From an uncultured Cohaesibacter sp. (GTDB lineage Bacteria; Pseudomonadota; Alphaproteobacteria; Rhizobiales; Cohaesibacteraceae): a stretch of 64,000 nt of DNA. How positions within the stretch are numbered: the stretch's first letter is position 1; the number at the start of each line of letters is the position of its first letter. The position numbers and the translations under genes are program-made. Location of the stretch: assembly GCF_963662805.1 (NCBI RefSeq), contig NZ_OY759863.1:341044-405043 (forward strand), in the 5' to 3' direction. A model generated the notes under the pieces. The model made no database searches. It was not told the DNA's origin and was given only the letters and a program-made list of their open reading frames with translations. Positions 8,589 through 17,976 of the stretch are shown here, in pieces.

Positions 8589-9776
8589 TTACCGATTTAC
8601 GATGATGCCGTGGCTTGCCAACTCGGCGTAGCCCGCCTTGGATGGCGTCTGTAACTCGAATGTCAGTCTGTCTGGCTTGGAGATGTTTGGATCAGAAAAG
8701 TATTTTTGGATCAATTCTTCACGGGTGTTGTATTCCCGTTTTGCGTCCCCGGCGCAAGGCGTCATTGGCTTCTCGCCATACCAGCTGCGCAACTGAGCCT
8801 GCAGCACTCGTTCCGATGTTCTGCTGCCATTCTTGAATATCGCGTGAAAACTGTAATAGTTGACCAGACCTGACGGCACGACCTTACTGGGCCGGTCGGC
8901 GAGGTAGATCATGTCGCTGGCATATTTGCCCTTGAAATAGGACTCAGGCAGCGTGCTGGTCGACATCGACCAGCATCGCTTCTGGAAAGAACGCTTAGTG
9001 AAGACCAGGATGTTCTTCATGTCATCCCCGATGACATTGGTCGTGTCGGTCGCGGTTTGCGGCTCCGGTTTCGTTTTGCTGGGGGATTGAGCGGTCGGAC
9101 TTTTCTTTGGCTGGGAAGCGGTGGCCACATTGGAGGCTGGCGATGCTGCCTTCTTTGACTTGTTACCCTTGTTATCTTTGCCGCGTCGCAGGGCAATTTC
9201 AAGGTCCATGTCGCCGGGAAAGACGTTGGAAAGCCGGTGGTTCTTTTTGCTCCACTCCATCAGCCGTTCAACCTCATCCAGATCCTGAGGCAGAAGATCT
9301 CCGTTCAGCTTGGCAAAGATGAGGGTCTTGAAGGCGTCTCTTGCGGCACGGTCCTGAGTATCGATCAGCTGATAAAGCAGCGCCTCGGCCTCTTTCGGCT
9401 GCTTTTTGAAGCCATTGTTTCCAACGAGCTGGAAACTTGCGACAAGGTACAGAGCTTCCGGGTAGCGATCATTGGCAGCGTCCATCAGGAGCGACCGGGT
9501 CCTGTCGCTGTAGCCGGAATAATAGCGTTTGCAATTCTTGTTGATGTAGACCCAGCGCAGTCGCATCTTGGCGCTATTGTCATGAGGTTCAGCAGCCATC
9601 GCCTCGAGTTGAGCCAAATATTTCTCGCTGCCTTCGCAGGCGGCATCCGCAAGATCATAGTCACTGGTCGGCTCGGGTGCCGGGGCTGGCTTGAGGAAGA
9701 GATTGTAGCCGACAAATGCTCCCCCACACAGAATGAGAGCAGTGGCACCAACCAGCGCCTTGCGAGCGAAATTCAT
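8589..9776 (-). CDS. Exported or membrane-anchored protein of unknown function, Sel1-like (tandem paralogue B)
   Basis: A 395-residue protein with one N-terminal membrane segment (about residues 8-28, LVGATALILCGGAFVGYNLF) and a Pro-rich start to the exported part. The helical domain shares with its neighbour the block MRLRWVYINKNC, SLLMDAAND and GNNGF. A Lys/Ala/Ser/Thr-rich low-complexity linker follows (about 205-255). The C-terminal domain starts at QKRCWSMSTS, matching QQECW in the paralogue, and contains two further cysteine regions. The start is firm: GGAGAATTGAA precedes ATG 9776. The pair sits between recO and parC, genes that are usually neighbours in this group, so it looks like a lineage insertion. 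Function unknown. Confidence 0.75.
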   Translation of the reverse strand: MNFARKALVGATALILCGGAFVGYNLFLKPAPAPEPTSDYDLADAACEGSEKYLAQLEAMAAEPHDNSAKMRLRWVYINKNCKRYYSGYSDRTRSLLMDAANDRYPEALYLVASFQLVGNNGFKKQPKEAEALLYQLIDTQDRAARDAFKTLIFAKLNGDLLPQDLDEVERLMEWSKKNHRLSNVFPGDMDLEIALRRGKDNKGNKSKKAASPASNVATASQPKKSPTAQSPSKTKPEPQTATDTTNVIGDDMKNILVFTKRSFQKRCWSMSTSTLPESYFKGKYASDMIYLADRPSKVVPSGLVNYYSFHAIFKNGSRTSERVLQAQLRSWYGEKPMTPCAGDAKREYNTREELIQKYFSDPNISKPDRLTFELQTPSKAGYAELASHGIIVNR

Positions 9777-9931
9777 TTCAATTCTCCAAAAAATACAAAT
9801 ATTTCAATATAAAAAGCACCAGTCACGAGATCGGTGACGACAAACACTATTGATCAAGCCAAGGGATGGCAACAGGTCAACTTGCTGACTGACGCTTTTT
9901 TGGAAAACATCTGAAACAGATGCCACTGGCA

Positions 9932-10672
9932 TCAGTCCTCAAGTGACAGATCCTTGCCAACAGCCTTGATGAAGCTGTCACGGATCGCAGGCAAATGGCC
10001 TTGATTGGGCTGGTAGAGATACTTGTCGAGGAAATGGGCGCTGAGGCGAAAGCCATCGGCGAGTTCGGTAAAGGTCAGTCGGTTGCCAAGGGCTTCGCCT
10101 CGCAAGAAGGAAGGGAGCGGCAACATGCGGTCGTGATAGGGTCGCCCGGCTTCCGCGCAGACCGCCCGGCCCGATTTCGGCGAAACATAGACGAGATTGT
10201 CAGAGATGCCGGTTGCGGCGCAGCGGTCCAGCTCGAGACCGAAGCCGAGTTGCTCGAGCATCGCAAGCTCATAACGAACGAGAAGTTCACCGGCGACGTC
10301 GCCCTCGTTCAGCTCATCAACGATGACGCTAAGTGCCTGATAGAGATAGGGGTGAGGATCGCGTTCGGGCAGAAGACGCGTGAGTTCGGACAGGAACTGA
10401 ATGCCATAGGTGCCGAGAGGCTTTGCCATCAGGCTCGCTGCCCGTGAGGTAACAAGCTCCGTTGTGAATTGCCCGACATGGCCCTCAAGCCGCGCCCGCC
10501 AGGTCACCATGAGCCCGTTGCCCGGTTGTAGCACCGGCTGCATCCGCTTGGACCGCCCGCCCCGCACCAGCCCCATGTGGCGACCGTGCGCACGGGTCAT
10601 CACCTCCAGCAAGACCGAGGTCTCGCCATGACGTTTGGTACCCAGAATGATTGCGTCGTCGGTCCATTCCAT
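9932..10672 (-). CDS. recO: DNA repair protein RecO
   Basis: The 246-residue product matches RecO, which loads RecA onto SSB-coated single strands with RecR in the RecFOR pathway. The N-terminal OB-fold shows DDAIILGTKRHGETSVLLEV and HGRHMGLVRGGRSKRMQPVLQPG. The helical remainder has the expected FLSELTRLLPERDPHPYLY segment. A zinc site is not obvious, as in many alphaproteobacterial RecO. It lies downstream of era in the conserved block, and length is typical. Confidence 0.93.
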   Translation of the reverse strand: MEWTDDAIILGTKRHGETSVLLEVMTRAHGRHMGLVRGGRSKRMQPVLQPGNGLMVTWRARLEGHVGQFTTELVTSRAASLMAKPLGTYGIQFLSELTRLLPERDPHPYLYQALSVIVDELNEGDVAGELLVRYELAMLEQLGFGLELDRCAATGISDNLVYVSPKSGRAVCAEAGRPYHDRMLPLPSFLRGEALGNRLTFTELADGFRLSAHFLDKYLYQPNQGHLPAIRDSFIKAVGKDLSLED

Positions 10673-10822
10673 GGCTGTGAGATTGGACTGATTTGTCTTG
10701 AAAGAAAAGCAGGGAGATGCTGAAGGCTGTCGGAGACTTTACCGGAAAGTCTCCTGTCGCCTTGACCCTGTGGCCGCCTGATCTTGCAATGCGCTTGGCG
10801 TGTGCCAAGCGCTATCAAGAGC

Positions 10823-11755
10823 CTAGATCGGGAAGTCCAATCCCATCTCACGGTAGCGCTCGGGATCATCGACCCAGCGTTCGCGCACCTTGACGAAGAG
10901 GAAGAGGTGAACCTTGGCTTCCAACAGCTCGCTCAGCTCTTCGCGGGCGGCCATGGAGATGGCCTTGATGGTCTTGCCACCTTTGCCCAGCACGATCATT
11001 TTCTGGTTGTCGCGCTCGACATAGATCACCTGCTCGATCTTGACCGAGCCATCTTCCTTCTGCTCCCAATTTTCCGTCTCGACGGTCGAAGCATAGGGAA
11101 GCTCCTGATGGAGGCGTAGGAAGACCTTCTCGCGGGTGATCTCGGAGGCGAGCTGGCGCATCGGCAGATCGGAGATCATATCTTCCGGATAGAGCCATGG
11201 GCCTTTCGGCATCTTGTCGGCGAAATAATCGAGCAGATCATCGGTGTGGTCGCCATTGAGCGCGGAAACCATGAAGGTCGCCTCGAACTCGACCTGATCA
11301 TTGAGTTTCTGGGCCAGGGCGAGCAGGCTGTCGCGCTTGACGAGGTCAATCTTGTTGAGGATCAGCACCTTCGGTAGCTTGATGTCAGCGAGGCGCTCGA
11401 GGATATCCTCGATCTGCTCGGTCACGCCTTTGCGGGCATCAACGATCATGCCGATACAGTCCGCGTCCTTGGCTCCGCCCCATGCGGTGTTGACCATGGC
11501 GGTCTCGAGCCGGCGTTTGGGCGCGAAGATGCCGGGCGTATCAACAAAGATCATCTGGCGCTCACCCTTGAGGGCAATGCCGCGGATCAGCGAACGGGTG
11601 GTCTGTACCTTGTGGGTGACAATCGAGACCTTGGAGCCGACGAGCTGGTTGACCAGCGTCGACTTGCCTGCGTTGGGTGCGCCGATGAGGGCGACATAGC
11701 CGCAGCGAGTGTTGATTTCGGAGGTTTCGATGTCCTGAGAGGATGTTTCTGTCAT
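10823..11755 (-). CDS. era: GTPase Era
   Basis: A 310-residue GTPase that binds 16S rRNA and helps mature the small ribosomal subunit. The G domain has G1 GAPNAGKST, a switch-region G2 (QTTRSLIRG), G3 DTPG, G4 NKID and G5 SALNG. The C-terminal KH domain shows the GXXG-type loop in MIVLGKGGKTIKAI and the family end RWVDDPERYREMGLDF. AGGACC precedes ATG 11755. It follows rnc after a short gap, an order common across bacteria that couples two rRNA-processing functions. Confidence 0.96.
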   Translation of the reverse strand: MTETSSQDIETSEINTRCGYVALIGAPNAGKSTLVNQLVGSKVSIVTHKVQTTRSLIRGIALKGERQMIFVDTPGIFAPKRRLETAMVNTAWGGAKDADCIGMIVDARKGVTEQIEDILERLADIKLPKVLILNKIDLVKRDSLLALAQKLNDQVEFEATFMVSALNGDHTDDLLDYFADKMPKGPWLYPEDMISDLPMRQLASEITREKVFLRLHQELPYASTVETENWEQKEDGSVKIEQVIYVERDNQKMIVLGKGGKTIKAISMAAREELSELLEAKVHLFLFVKVRERWVDDPERYREMGLDFPI

Positions 11756-11788
11756 ATCGGTCCTAAACGGGAGGTAATCGGAGGGAGA

Positions 11789-12496
11789 TCAGGATTGATC
11801 GCCACTCCACTGTCCTTCTCTGATGAGCATGGTACGGGCCGCATCCTGTTCTGCGATCCGTTTTGAGGGGCCCTTGCCGATGGCGGGTTCGAGCGTTGGT
11901 ACCAGAACCTTGAGCGTGAATTGCGGTTCGTGGTCGGGGCCGGTGCGTTCAACAAGGCTATAGACCGGAGGCGGCAGCTTGTTGCCCTGAACCCATTCCT
12001 GCAGGGTCGTTTTGGCATCGCGCAGCGGGCCGCTCCATTCCAGCATCCGGCGTTCCCAATAGCGGGTCACCAGCTTGCGGGCCTCATCAAGGCCCCCATC
12101 GATGTAGATGGCGCCAATGATGGCTTCGCAGACGTCGCCAAGGATGGCTTCCTTCTTGCGTCCGCCCGCCTGTGCTTCGCCCTCGCCGAGACGGATGAAA
12201 GGCCCGACGCCGATTTCACGGGCAACGTCGGCGCAGGTTTCATTGCGCACCAACCCGTTGAAACGACGAGCAAGCTCACCTTCATCAGCCTTGGGAAAGG
12301 CTCTGAGCAACATGTCGGCAACCAGAACCGCGAGCACGCGATCTCCGAGAAACTCATGTCGCTGATAGGTTTCCTCGACCTGCAATCTTGGGGACGCGAC
12401 CGTGCTGGTGTGGCAGAGTGCCTTGTCCAGCTGGGAGCCGTCCTTGAATTTGTAGCCAAGATGCTGTTCCAACTTGCCTACTTCCATGCGTTTCAT
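11789..12496 (-). CDS. rnc: Ribonuclease III
   Basis: The 235-residue product cuts double-stranded RNA, including rRNA precursors. The RNase III signature appears as RHEFLGDRVLAVLVADML, with the catalytic Glu and Asp, and the second acidic cluster as AILGDVCEAIIGAIYIDGG. The C-terminal dsRNA-binding domain begins at DAKTTLQEWVQGNKLPPPVY and ends with GPSKRIAEQDAARTML. The frame continues upstream to 12664, but ATG 12496 has AAGGACAGCA directly before it and gives the normal family length. Confidence 0.95.
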   Translation of the reverse strand: MKRMEVGKLEQHLGYKFKDGSQLDKALCHTSTVASPRLQVEETYQRHEFLGDRVLAVLVADMLLRAFPKADEGELARRFNGLVRNETCADVAREIGVGPFIRLGEGEAQAGGRKKEAILGDVCEAIIGAIYIDGGLDEARKLVTRYWERRMLEWSGPLRDAKTTLQEWVQGNKLPPPVYSLVERTGPDHEPQFTLKVLVPTLEPAIGKGPSKRIAEQDAARTMLIREGQWSGDQS

Positions 12497-12762
12497 TGCT
12501 GTCCTTTCCTTGTGCACCCCTGCTGTTCCTTCCGAGAGGTTGGTCTTGGTGATGGTTGTCTTTTGGCGCGATGATCCCGCCAGATGCAATCTATAGCACA
12601 TTTGGCGCAGGAATTTGCCATCGGAAACAGAGAATGCCGCGAAAGGGCATCCCTTACGCGGCATTGCTCAATGTCAAGTCGAGACCTTCTAGCAGTTTTT
12701 CAGTTCTCGTCAACAAAAACCAAGGCTCAGACTGAGATATTCGGATGAAATCTGTTCGCCTG

Positions 12763-13518
12763 TCAGAGACCAGTGAACCAGCGATCCCAGCGGGCAGAAC
12801 TCGGCCAGGTCCAGACCTGCCAAGGGGCCTTGCCCTCACCGATGGAGAAGAAGATCACCTGCGCCTTGCCAACGAGATTCTCGAACGGCACATAGCCAAC
12901 GCCACTCAGCACGCGGCTGTCGGACGAGTTGTCCCGGTTGTCGCCCATCATGAAATAGTGTCCTTCAGGAACTTCATAGACCGGGGTGTCATCGAGATAG
13001 TTGTTCTCGCGCAGATCCAGCGTGTCGTAGGAGACGCCATTGGGCAGGGTTTCGTGATAGCGGGTCACCCGAACCTTGTTGCCCTGTTCGTCTTCATCGA
13101 TGAAATCCTCGACCTTGGTGCGCTCAACGACCTTGCCATTGATATAGAGCTGGCCGCCGATCATCTGGATCTTGTCACCGGGCAAGCCAATGACGCGCTT
13201 GATATAGTCGGTCGAATTATCCCGCGGCAGCTTGAAGACAACCACATCACCACGTTCCGGCTCACTGCCGAACAGGCGACCGGAGAAGACCGGAGGACCA
13301 AAGGGAATGGAATAGCGCGAATAGCCGTAGCTATATTTGGAGACGAAGAGATAGTCGCCCACAAGCAGCGTCGACTTCATCGAGCCGGACGGGATGGAAA
13401 AGGGCTGGAACAGAAGGGTCCGCACCACAAGGGCCAACAACAGGGCCTGTACGATGACCTTGATGGTATCGCCAAGACCGCCCTCGGTTTCTTTCATGCT
13501 ATCGTCCGACACGCTCAT
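12763..13518 (-). CDS. lepB: Signal peptidase I
   Basis: The 251-residue inner-membrane protease removes signal peptides of exported proteins. One N-terminal membrane helix (about residues 17-37) is followed by the catalytic serine in FSIPSGSMKSTL, the GDYLFVSKYSYGYSRYS box, and the catalytic lysine in STDYIKRVIGLPGDKI. The late box GDNRDNSSDSR is intact. ATG 13518 has AAAGAG upstream; the longer frame to 13680 has no such support. It lies between acpS and rnc, as in other Rhizobiales. Confidence 0.95.
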   Translation of the reverse strand: MSVSDDSMKETEGGLGDTIKVIVQALLLALVVRTLLFQPFSIPSGSMKSTLLVGDYLFVSKYSYGYSRYSIPFGPPVFSGRLFGSEPERGDVVVFKLPRDNSTDYIKRVIGLPGDKIQMIGGQLYINGKVVERTKVEDFIDEDEQGNKVRVTRYHETLPNGVSYDTLDLRENNYLDDTPVYEVPEGHYFMMGDNRDNSSDSRVLSGVGYVPFENLVGKAQVIFFSIGEGKAPWQVWTWPSSARWDRWFTGL

Positions 13519-13762
13519 TCTCTTTTTCCAATCGGAGCTCCGAACCGGTCGGAGCCACCTTATCATCTGGTCAGGCGCGAACGAGCCAAAAACAGGCCAT
13601 GCAACATCATGGAAATGTTGTTCGGGCGGGTGCGTTCCTGTCCTCTTTATCAGAGTGCATAGGCCATCACAGGTCCACATGCAATAGAATTCCGGTCAAA
13701 TCTGTCGCAACAAAGTTGGGCGAAGATATGATCGTAATCGCTGAAAATCACGGGATACAGAC

Positions 13763-14179
13763 CTATTCGACTGGGGGCCAGCTGTCAGGACGGGCCGAAA
13801 TGATGACATAGGCCTGAGCGAGCGGATATTCGTCGGTGATGGTGAGGTCGATCTGCGGGGTGAAGCCGTCGGGGATCATCGACTTCAGGCGCTCAAGGGC
13901 ACCGTTGGTCAACACCATGGTCGGCTTGCCGGATGCCAGATTGGAAACACCCATGTCGCGCCAGAAAACCCCATGGGAAAGGCCGGTACCGAGGGCCTTG
14001 GAGCAGGCTTCCTTTGCAGCGAAACGCTTGGCATAGGAGGCGGCACGTTGTGCCTTGCGTTCAGATCGCGCGATTTCCTTCTCGGTGAAAATGCGATTGA
14101 TGAAGCGCTCTCCGAACCGTTCAAGAGAGTTTTCGATCCGGCGGATATCAATCAGATCGTTTCCTGTGCCAATAATCAT
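13763..14179 (-). CDS. acpS: Holo-[acyl-carrier-protein] synthase
   Basis: This 138-residue enzyme transfers 4'-phosphopantetheine from CoA to acyl carrier protein. Magnesium and CoA residues are visible in IIGTGNDLIDIRRIE and in YAKRFAAKEACSKALGTG, the two signatures of the AcpS type. GGAAGACTGAC precedes ATG 14179. The length is typical for the trimeric AcpS group. Confidence 0.95.
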   Translation of the reverse strand: MIIGTGNDLIDIRRIENSLERFGERFINRIFTEKEIARSERKAQRAASYAKRFAAKEACSKALGTGLSHGVFWRDMGVSNLASGKPTMVLTNGALERLKSMIPDGFTPQIDLTITDEYPLAQAYVIISARPDSWPPVE

Positions 14180-14218
14180 GTCAGTCTTCCAACGCCGATG
14201 CGTTGTTGCAGCAGGTGA

Positions 14219-14833
14219 CTAGACCGCGGGACGATGATCCGGAGTTGTGGCGGGATCATGCTCGGCGATGGCTTTGCGCCAGCGCCCTGCCTCGTACGCC
14301 TTGCGTGCCAGAAAGGCCTTGCGGCGATGCTGATAGGCGATGGCGGCCTGTCGGGTGATGAAATAGAAAATGAGGGCAAAGACCAGCCCCACGGGGACCG
14401 CTCCGATGGCCATGACCTTGATGGTTGGCCAGATCGCAGAGAAGGACTCATGCACCAGATCGTGCTTGAGGCTGTGGATCTGCCCCTCGACAACACGGCG
14501 TCCGGTCAGGAAACAGCCGGTTGAATAGGTTGCGCCCCAAATGAAGGGAAAGGTGATCGGATTGCCAACGGCAGTACCGATGGCCGCAGCGAGCAGATTG
14601 CCGCCAATCACGAAGGCGATGGCCCAGCTGATCAGGAAGTGGAAGCCGAGAAAGGGAGTAAAGGAGGTGAAGACACCGGCAGCAACACCGGCAGCGATCA
14701 TGTAGGGCGATCCGGACAGGCGGAGGATCCGCTTGACGAAGTATTTGCCAGACCGCATCCAGTTGCGGCGAGGCCACAGAAAGATACGAACACGTTCTGC
14801 AAATTTCGGTTTGTTTCTGCGTCGAAAAAGCAC
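14219..14833 (-). CDS. DUF2062 domain membrane protein
   Basis: A 204-residue protein with two or three hydrophobic segments. The DUF2062 core is recognisable: PYMIAAGVAAGVFTSFTPFLG followed by NPITFPFIW with conserved Gly, Pro and aromatic residues. Members are often found near acpS in Rhizobiales, and their role is not established. The start is GTG 14833 with AAGGGC four bases upstream. The basic C-terminal tail contains RRKAFLARKAYEAGRWR. Confidence 0.8.
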   Translation of the reverse strand: MLFRRRNKPKFAERVRIFLWPRRNWMRSGKYFVKRILRLSGSPYMIAAGVAAGVFTSFTPFLGFHFLISWAIAFVIGGNLLAAAIGTAVGNPITFPFIWGATYSTGCFLTGRRVVEGQIHSLKHDLVHESFSAIWPTIKVMAIGAVPVGLVFALIFYFITRQAAIAYQHRRKAFLARKAYEAGRWRKAIAEHDPATTPDHRPAV

Positions 14834-15042
14834 TTGCCCTTACGCTTTCCTCACTATGCCCAGCGCCAAGTGACGCGAGCCTGTTACTCAAACCATCGGG
14901 TGTCTGTGGTATACAGCCCTCACCAACGGTATGACCAGTGGTGAAATCAAACTATACCAAATAAACGCAAACAATTTGCTCACAAGATGACCTTTATCTG
15001 AATATTTCCAGATTTGTATTCGCCTTTCTGACATGGCCCTGA

Positions 15043-17271
15043 TCAGTTCACTCGCTCGACCTTGGAAATCGACTTCTTGCCTCGAATCTGTTCGATGATC
15101 CTATTGAGATGATTGAGGTTCCAGACCGAAACATCGATGTTCATCTCGAAAAAGTCGCTGACGCGCTGGTCCATCTTGATATTCTCGATATTGCCGTCGT
15201 TGTTGGCAATGACCGTCGCAATTTCTGCCAAACCGCCCGGTTCGTTGAGCACACTCACCTTGATGCGGGCAGGAAACCGCTCCGAATTTTCCTCGTCGAT
15301 GTCCCAGCGGACGTCGAGCCACAGATCGGGGCTGTCGTCGAACTGGCTGAGCGCCGGGGAATGGATTGGATAGATGGTGACGCCCTTGCCCGGCGTCAAG
15401 ATACCGACGATCCGGTCGCCGGGAACCGCCCCGCCTTCGGGAGCAAAGGAAACGGGAAGATTGCCCGAAAGACCCCGAATGGGAATCGAGACGCTGTCGT
15501 TGTCATTCTTCTTGCGAGCGCTGGAGCCGGGAATGCGGAACTTCATGGCGGAGGCCTGTTTGAGGCCGAACCACCCCTCCCCTCGTTCGCCCTCGCTCTG
15601 GGCGGCACGCTGATCCTGATAGTCCGGGAAGACAGCTTCGAGCACCATCCGCGAGGGCAACTCTCCGCGCCCGACCGCAGCCAGCGCGTCTTCGACGGTC
15701 TGGTGGCCAAGACGGGTCAGGCCGACTTTCAGCTGGTCTTCTGAATAGTTGCGATCAGCCCGCTTGAAGGCATTGCGCAGGATCTGCTCGCCAAGGCCGG
15801 CATACTGAGCACGAACGGCGACACGGGTTGCCTTGCGAATGGCGGCACGCGCCTTGCCTGTGACGACGATGCTTTCCCACGCGGCGGGCGGGGTCTGGGC
15901 TTTCGAGCAGATGATCTCGACCTCGTCACCATTGTTGAGCTGGGTGACAAGCGGCATGATCGCGCCGTTGATCTTGCAGCCGATGCAGGTGTTGCCGATG
16001 CCAGTATGGACCGCATAAGCAAAATCGATGGGGATCGCGCCCCGTGGCAGGGCAATGACACGTCCCTTGGGCGAGAAGCAGAAGACCTGATCCTGAAACA
16101 ACTCAAGCTTGGTGTGCTCCATGAATTCTTCGGCCGAGTTGCCCGAGGCGAGCAGCTCCACGGTCTGTCTCAGCCAGGCATAGGCCTTGCTGTCCTTGGC
16201 CAGCTTGCCAAGGGAGCGCCCCCCTTTGGTCTTGCCGGTCACGTCCTTGTAGAGGGCGTGTGCGGCAACACCATATTCGGCGAACTGATGCATCTGGAAG
16301 GTGCGGATCTGCAGCTCGACGCGCTGGCGGCCCGGCCCGATCACGGTTGTGTGGATCGAGCGATAGTCATTGGGCTTCGGGGTTGAGATATAGTCCTTGA
16401 AACGCCCGGGAACGCAGGGCCAGATCGTATGAACAACGCCGAGCGCGTGATAGCAGCTCTCGACGTCATCGACGAGCACCCGGAAGGCATAGATATCGGA
16501 CAATTGCTCGAAACCGATGGACTGGCGCTGCATTTTGCGGAAGACCGAATAGGCCTGTTTTTCGCGTCCCCGAACCGTCGCCTTGAGGCCCTTCTCGGCA
16601 AAAACCTTTGAAAGCTCGCCTTCAATCTCCTGAATAAGCGACTTGTTGGAGACCCGGAGGGCTTCCAGCTTCTCGGAAATGGCCTCATAGGCATCAGGGT
16701 TGATATAGCGAAACGACAGGCCTTCCAACTCTTCCCGGATGTCCTGCATCCCCATGCGCTCGGCGAGAGGCGCATAGATATCAATGGTTTCCTGCGCAAT
16801 TCTTTCGCGTTTGTGTTCGGGCACGAAGTGCAGGGTGCGCATATTGTGCAGGCGGTCGGCGAGCTTGACGATCAGCACGCGCACGTCGTCCGAGATGGCC
16901 AGCAGCAACTTTCTGAGGTTTTCGGCCTGCTTGGTGCGTTTGGAGACAAGATCAAGCTGGGCGATCTTGGTCAGACCTTCCACCAGCTTGCCAATTTCCT
17001 CACCGAACAGATTATCGATTTCAGCGCGAGTCGCGTCCGTATCCTCAAGCGTGTCGTGCAGGAGGCCGACGGCGATGGTGCCATCATCCAGCCTGAGGTC
17101 GGTCAGAATGCCAGCAACCTCCAGCGGGTGAACGAAATAGGGGTCACCCGAGGCGCGTTTCTGCGATCCATGCTTTTGCATGGAAAAGACATAAGCCTTG
17201 TTCAAAAGGGCTTCATCTGCATTCGGATTATAGCTAGAAACTCTTTCAACGAGCTCGTACTGACGCATCAT
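15043..17271 (-). CDS. relA/spoT: Bifunctional (p)ppGpp synthetase/hydrolase (RSH)
   Basis: The single long RelA/SpoT homologue of 742 residues controls the stringent-response alarmone. The N-terminal HD hydrolase keeps FVHPLEVAGIL and the HDTLEDTDAT metal site, so hydrolysis should be active. The synthetase domain has FRVLVDDVESCYHALGVVH and later YRSIHTTVIGP. A TGS domain (FSPKGRVIALPRGAIPIDFA) and a C-terminal ACT domain (KVSVLNEPGGLAEIATVI) follow. The start MMRQYELVERV is characteristic of rhizobial Rel proteins; ATG 17271 and ATG 17268 are adjacent, with a weak ribosome-binding site. It lies downstream of rpoZ, an order kept widely. Confidence 0.94.
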   Translation of the reverse strand: MMRQYELVERVSSYNPNADEALLNKAYVFSMQKHGSQKRASGDPYFVHPLEVAGILTDLRLDDGTIAVGLLHDTLEDTDATRAEIDNLFGEEIGKLVEGLTKIAQLDLVSKRTKQAENLRKLLLAISDDVRVLIVKLADRLHNMRTLHFVPEHKRERIAQETIDIYAPLAERMGMQDIREELEGLSFRYINPDAYEAISEKLEALRVSNKSLIQEIEGELSKVFAEKGLKATVRGREKQAYSVFRKMQRQSIGFEQLSDIYAFRVLVDDVESCYHALGVVHTIWPCVPGRFKDYISTPKPNDYRSIHTTVIGPGRQRVELQIRTFQMHQFAEYGVAAHALYKDVTGKTKGGRSLGKLAKDSKAYAWLRQTVELLASGNSAEEFMEHTKLELFQDQVFCFSPKGRVIALPRGAIPIDFAYAVHTGIGNTCIGCKINGAIMPLVTQLNNGDEVEIICSKAQTPPAAWESIVVTGKARAAIRKATRVAVRAQYAGLGEQILRNAFKRADRNYSEDQLKVGLTRLGHQTVEDALAAVGRGELPSRMVLEAVFPDYQDQRAAQSEGERGEGWFGLKQASAMKFRIPGSSARKKNDNDSVSIPIRGLSGNLPVSFAPEGGAVPGDRIVGILTPGKGVTIYPIHSPALSQFDDSPDLWLDVRWDIDEENSERFPARIKVSVLNEPGGLAEIATVIANNDGNIENIKMDQRVSDFFEMNIDVSVWNLNHLNRIIEQIRGKKSISKVERVN

Positions 17272-17630
17272 GGTGACAAAAATACCTTGCAAACTCCGAG
17301 CCCGACTGGTCCGGACGTTCTGACTTCGAATTTTCGCGCTTTCTTGGAAGGATAACGTCTGTCTAAGATATGTGATCTGAAGACAGAAAGGCAAGCACCT
17401 TCCCTTCGACTTTTGACCGCTGTTTTCCTTTCCTCATGCTAAATGATAGAGCGGAAAACCTTGCCAAATACCTGCATTTGGTGCGATTCTAACAAGTGAG
17501 CTTACTTGAATGCGAGGGCTGACCGAGGCGTCGGACAGGGCCGAGCTGACAGCTCCGGCTCGAACGGCCACCCGTCCGACATTTTCTCACCATTCGATCA
17601 GCCTCGTGTTGCAACCCGCGAGGAAAGATC

Positions 17631-17864
17631 ATGAGAATCTATGTCTTTGTTGCATCCAAAGGCGCAAGCTTCGGTTTCTCCTCTCACGAAAGAGGCGAAC
17701 ATCTGCCACTGGAACATGGCCCGTGGCTTCCCTTCAAGAGCATTGATGTTACAAGGCGATCCGAAAGGAACACCGGCGAAATCGCCGGCATGCACCGCTT
17801 TGGCGTCGATGTCGCCGAAATGATCGAAGGCATTGATCGGGAAGGTTACTTCGTTCTGCATTAG
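17631..17864 (+). CDS. Small conserved-looking protein of unknown function (77 aa)
   Basis: A 77-residue plus-strand gene between RSH and rpoZ, both on the minus strand. Translation signals are strong: GAGGAAAG ends five bases before ATG 17631. The product starts MRIYVFVASKG and is rich in acidic and basic residues, with no signal peptide or membrane segment. No family is recognised. The good ribosome-binding site and the terminator hairpin just after it support a real gene. Confidence 0.6.
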   Translation: MRIYVFVASKGASFGFSSHERGEHLPLEHGPWLPFKSIDVTRRSERNTGEIAGMHRFGVDVAEMIEGIDREGYFVLH

Positions 17865-17916
17865 CAGATGTGTCTTCAACCTGAGGCGCCCTCGCCTGCC
17901 CGGCAGGTGACGCCCA

Positions 17917-17945
17917 ACAAAAAAGCGGGCCGAAAAGGCCCGCTT
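17917..17945 (-). terminator. Terminator after rpoZ
   Basis: AAGCGGGCC and GGCCCGCTT form a 9-bp perfect stem with a GAAAA loop. On the minus strand six T residues follow, so it should end transcripts leaving rpoZ. The plus side lacks a T-run. Confidence 0.85.
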
Positions 17946-17976
17946 CAGAATGATTTTGCGTCTTTGTTCCGGGCGA

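Noticed and set aside
12745..13662. A 305-residue plus-strand frame opposite lepB
   Set aside because: It is antisense to signal peptidase I, which shows all catalytic boxes.
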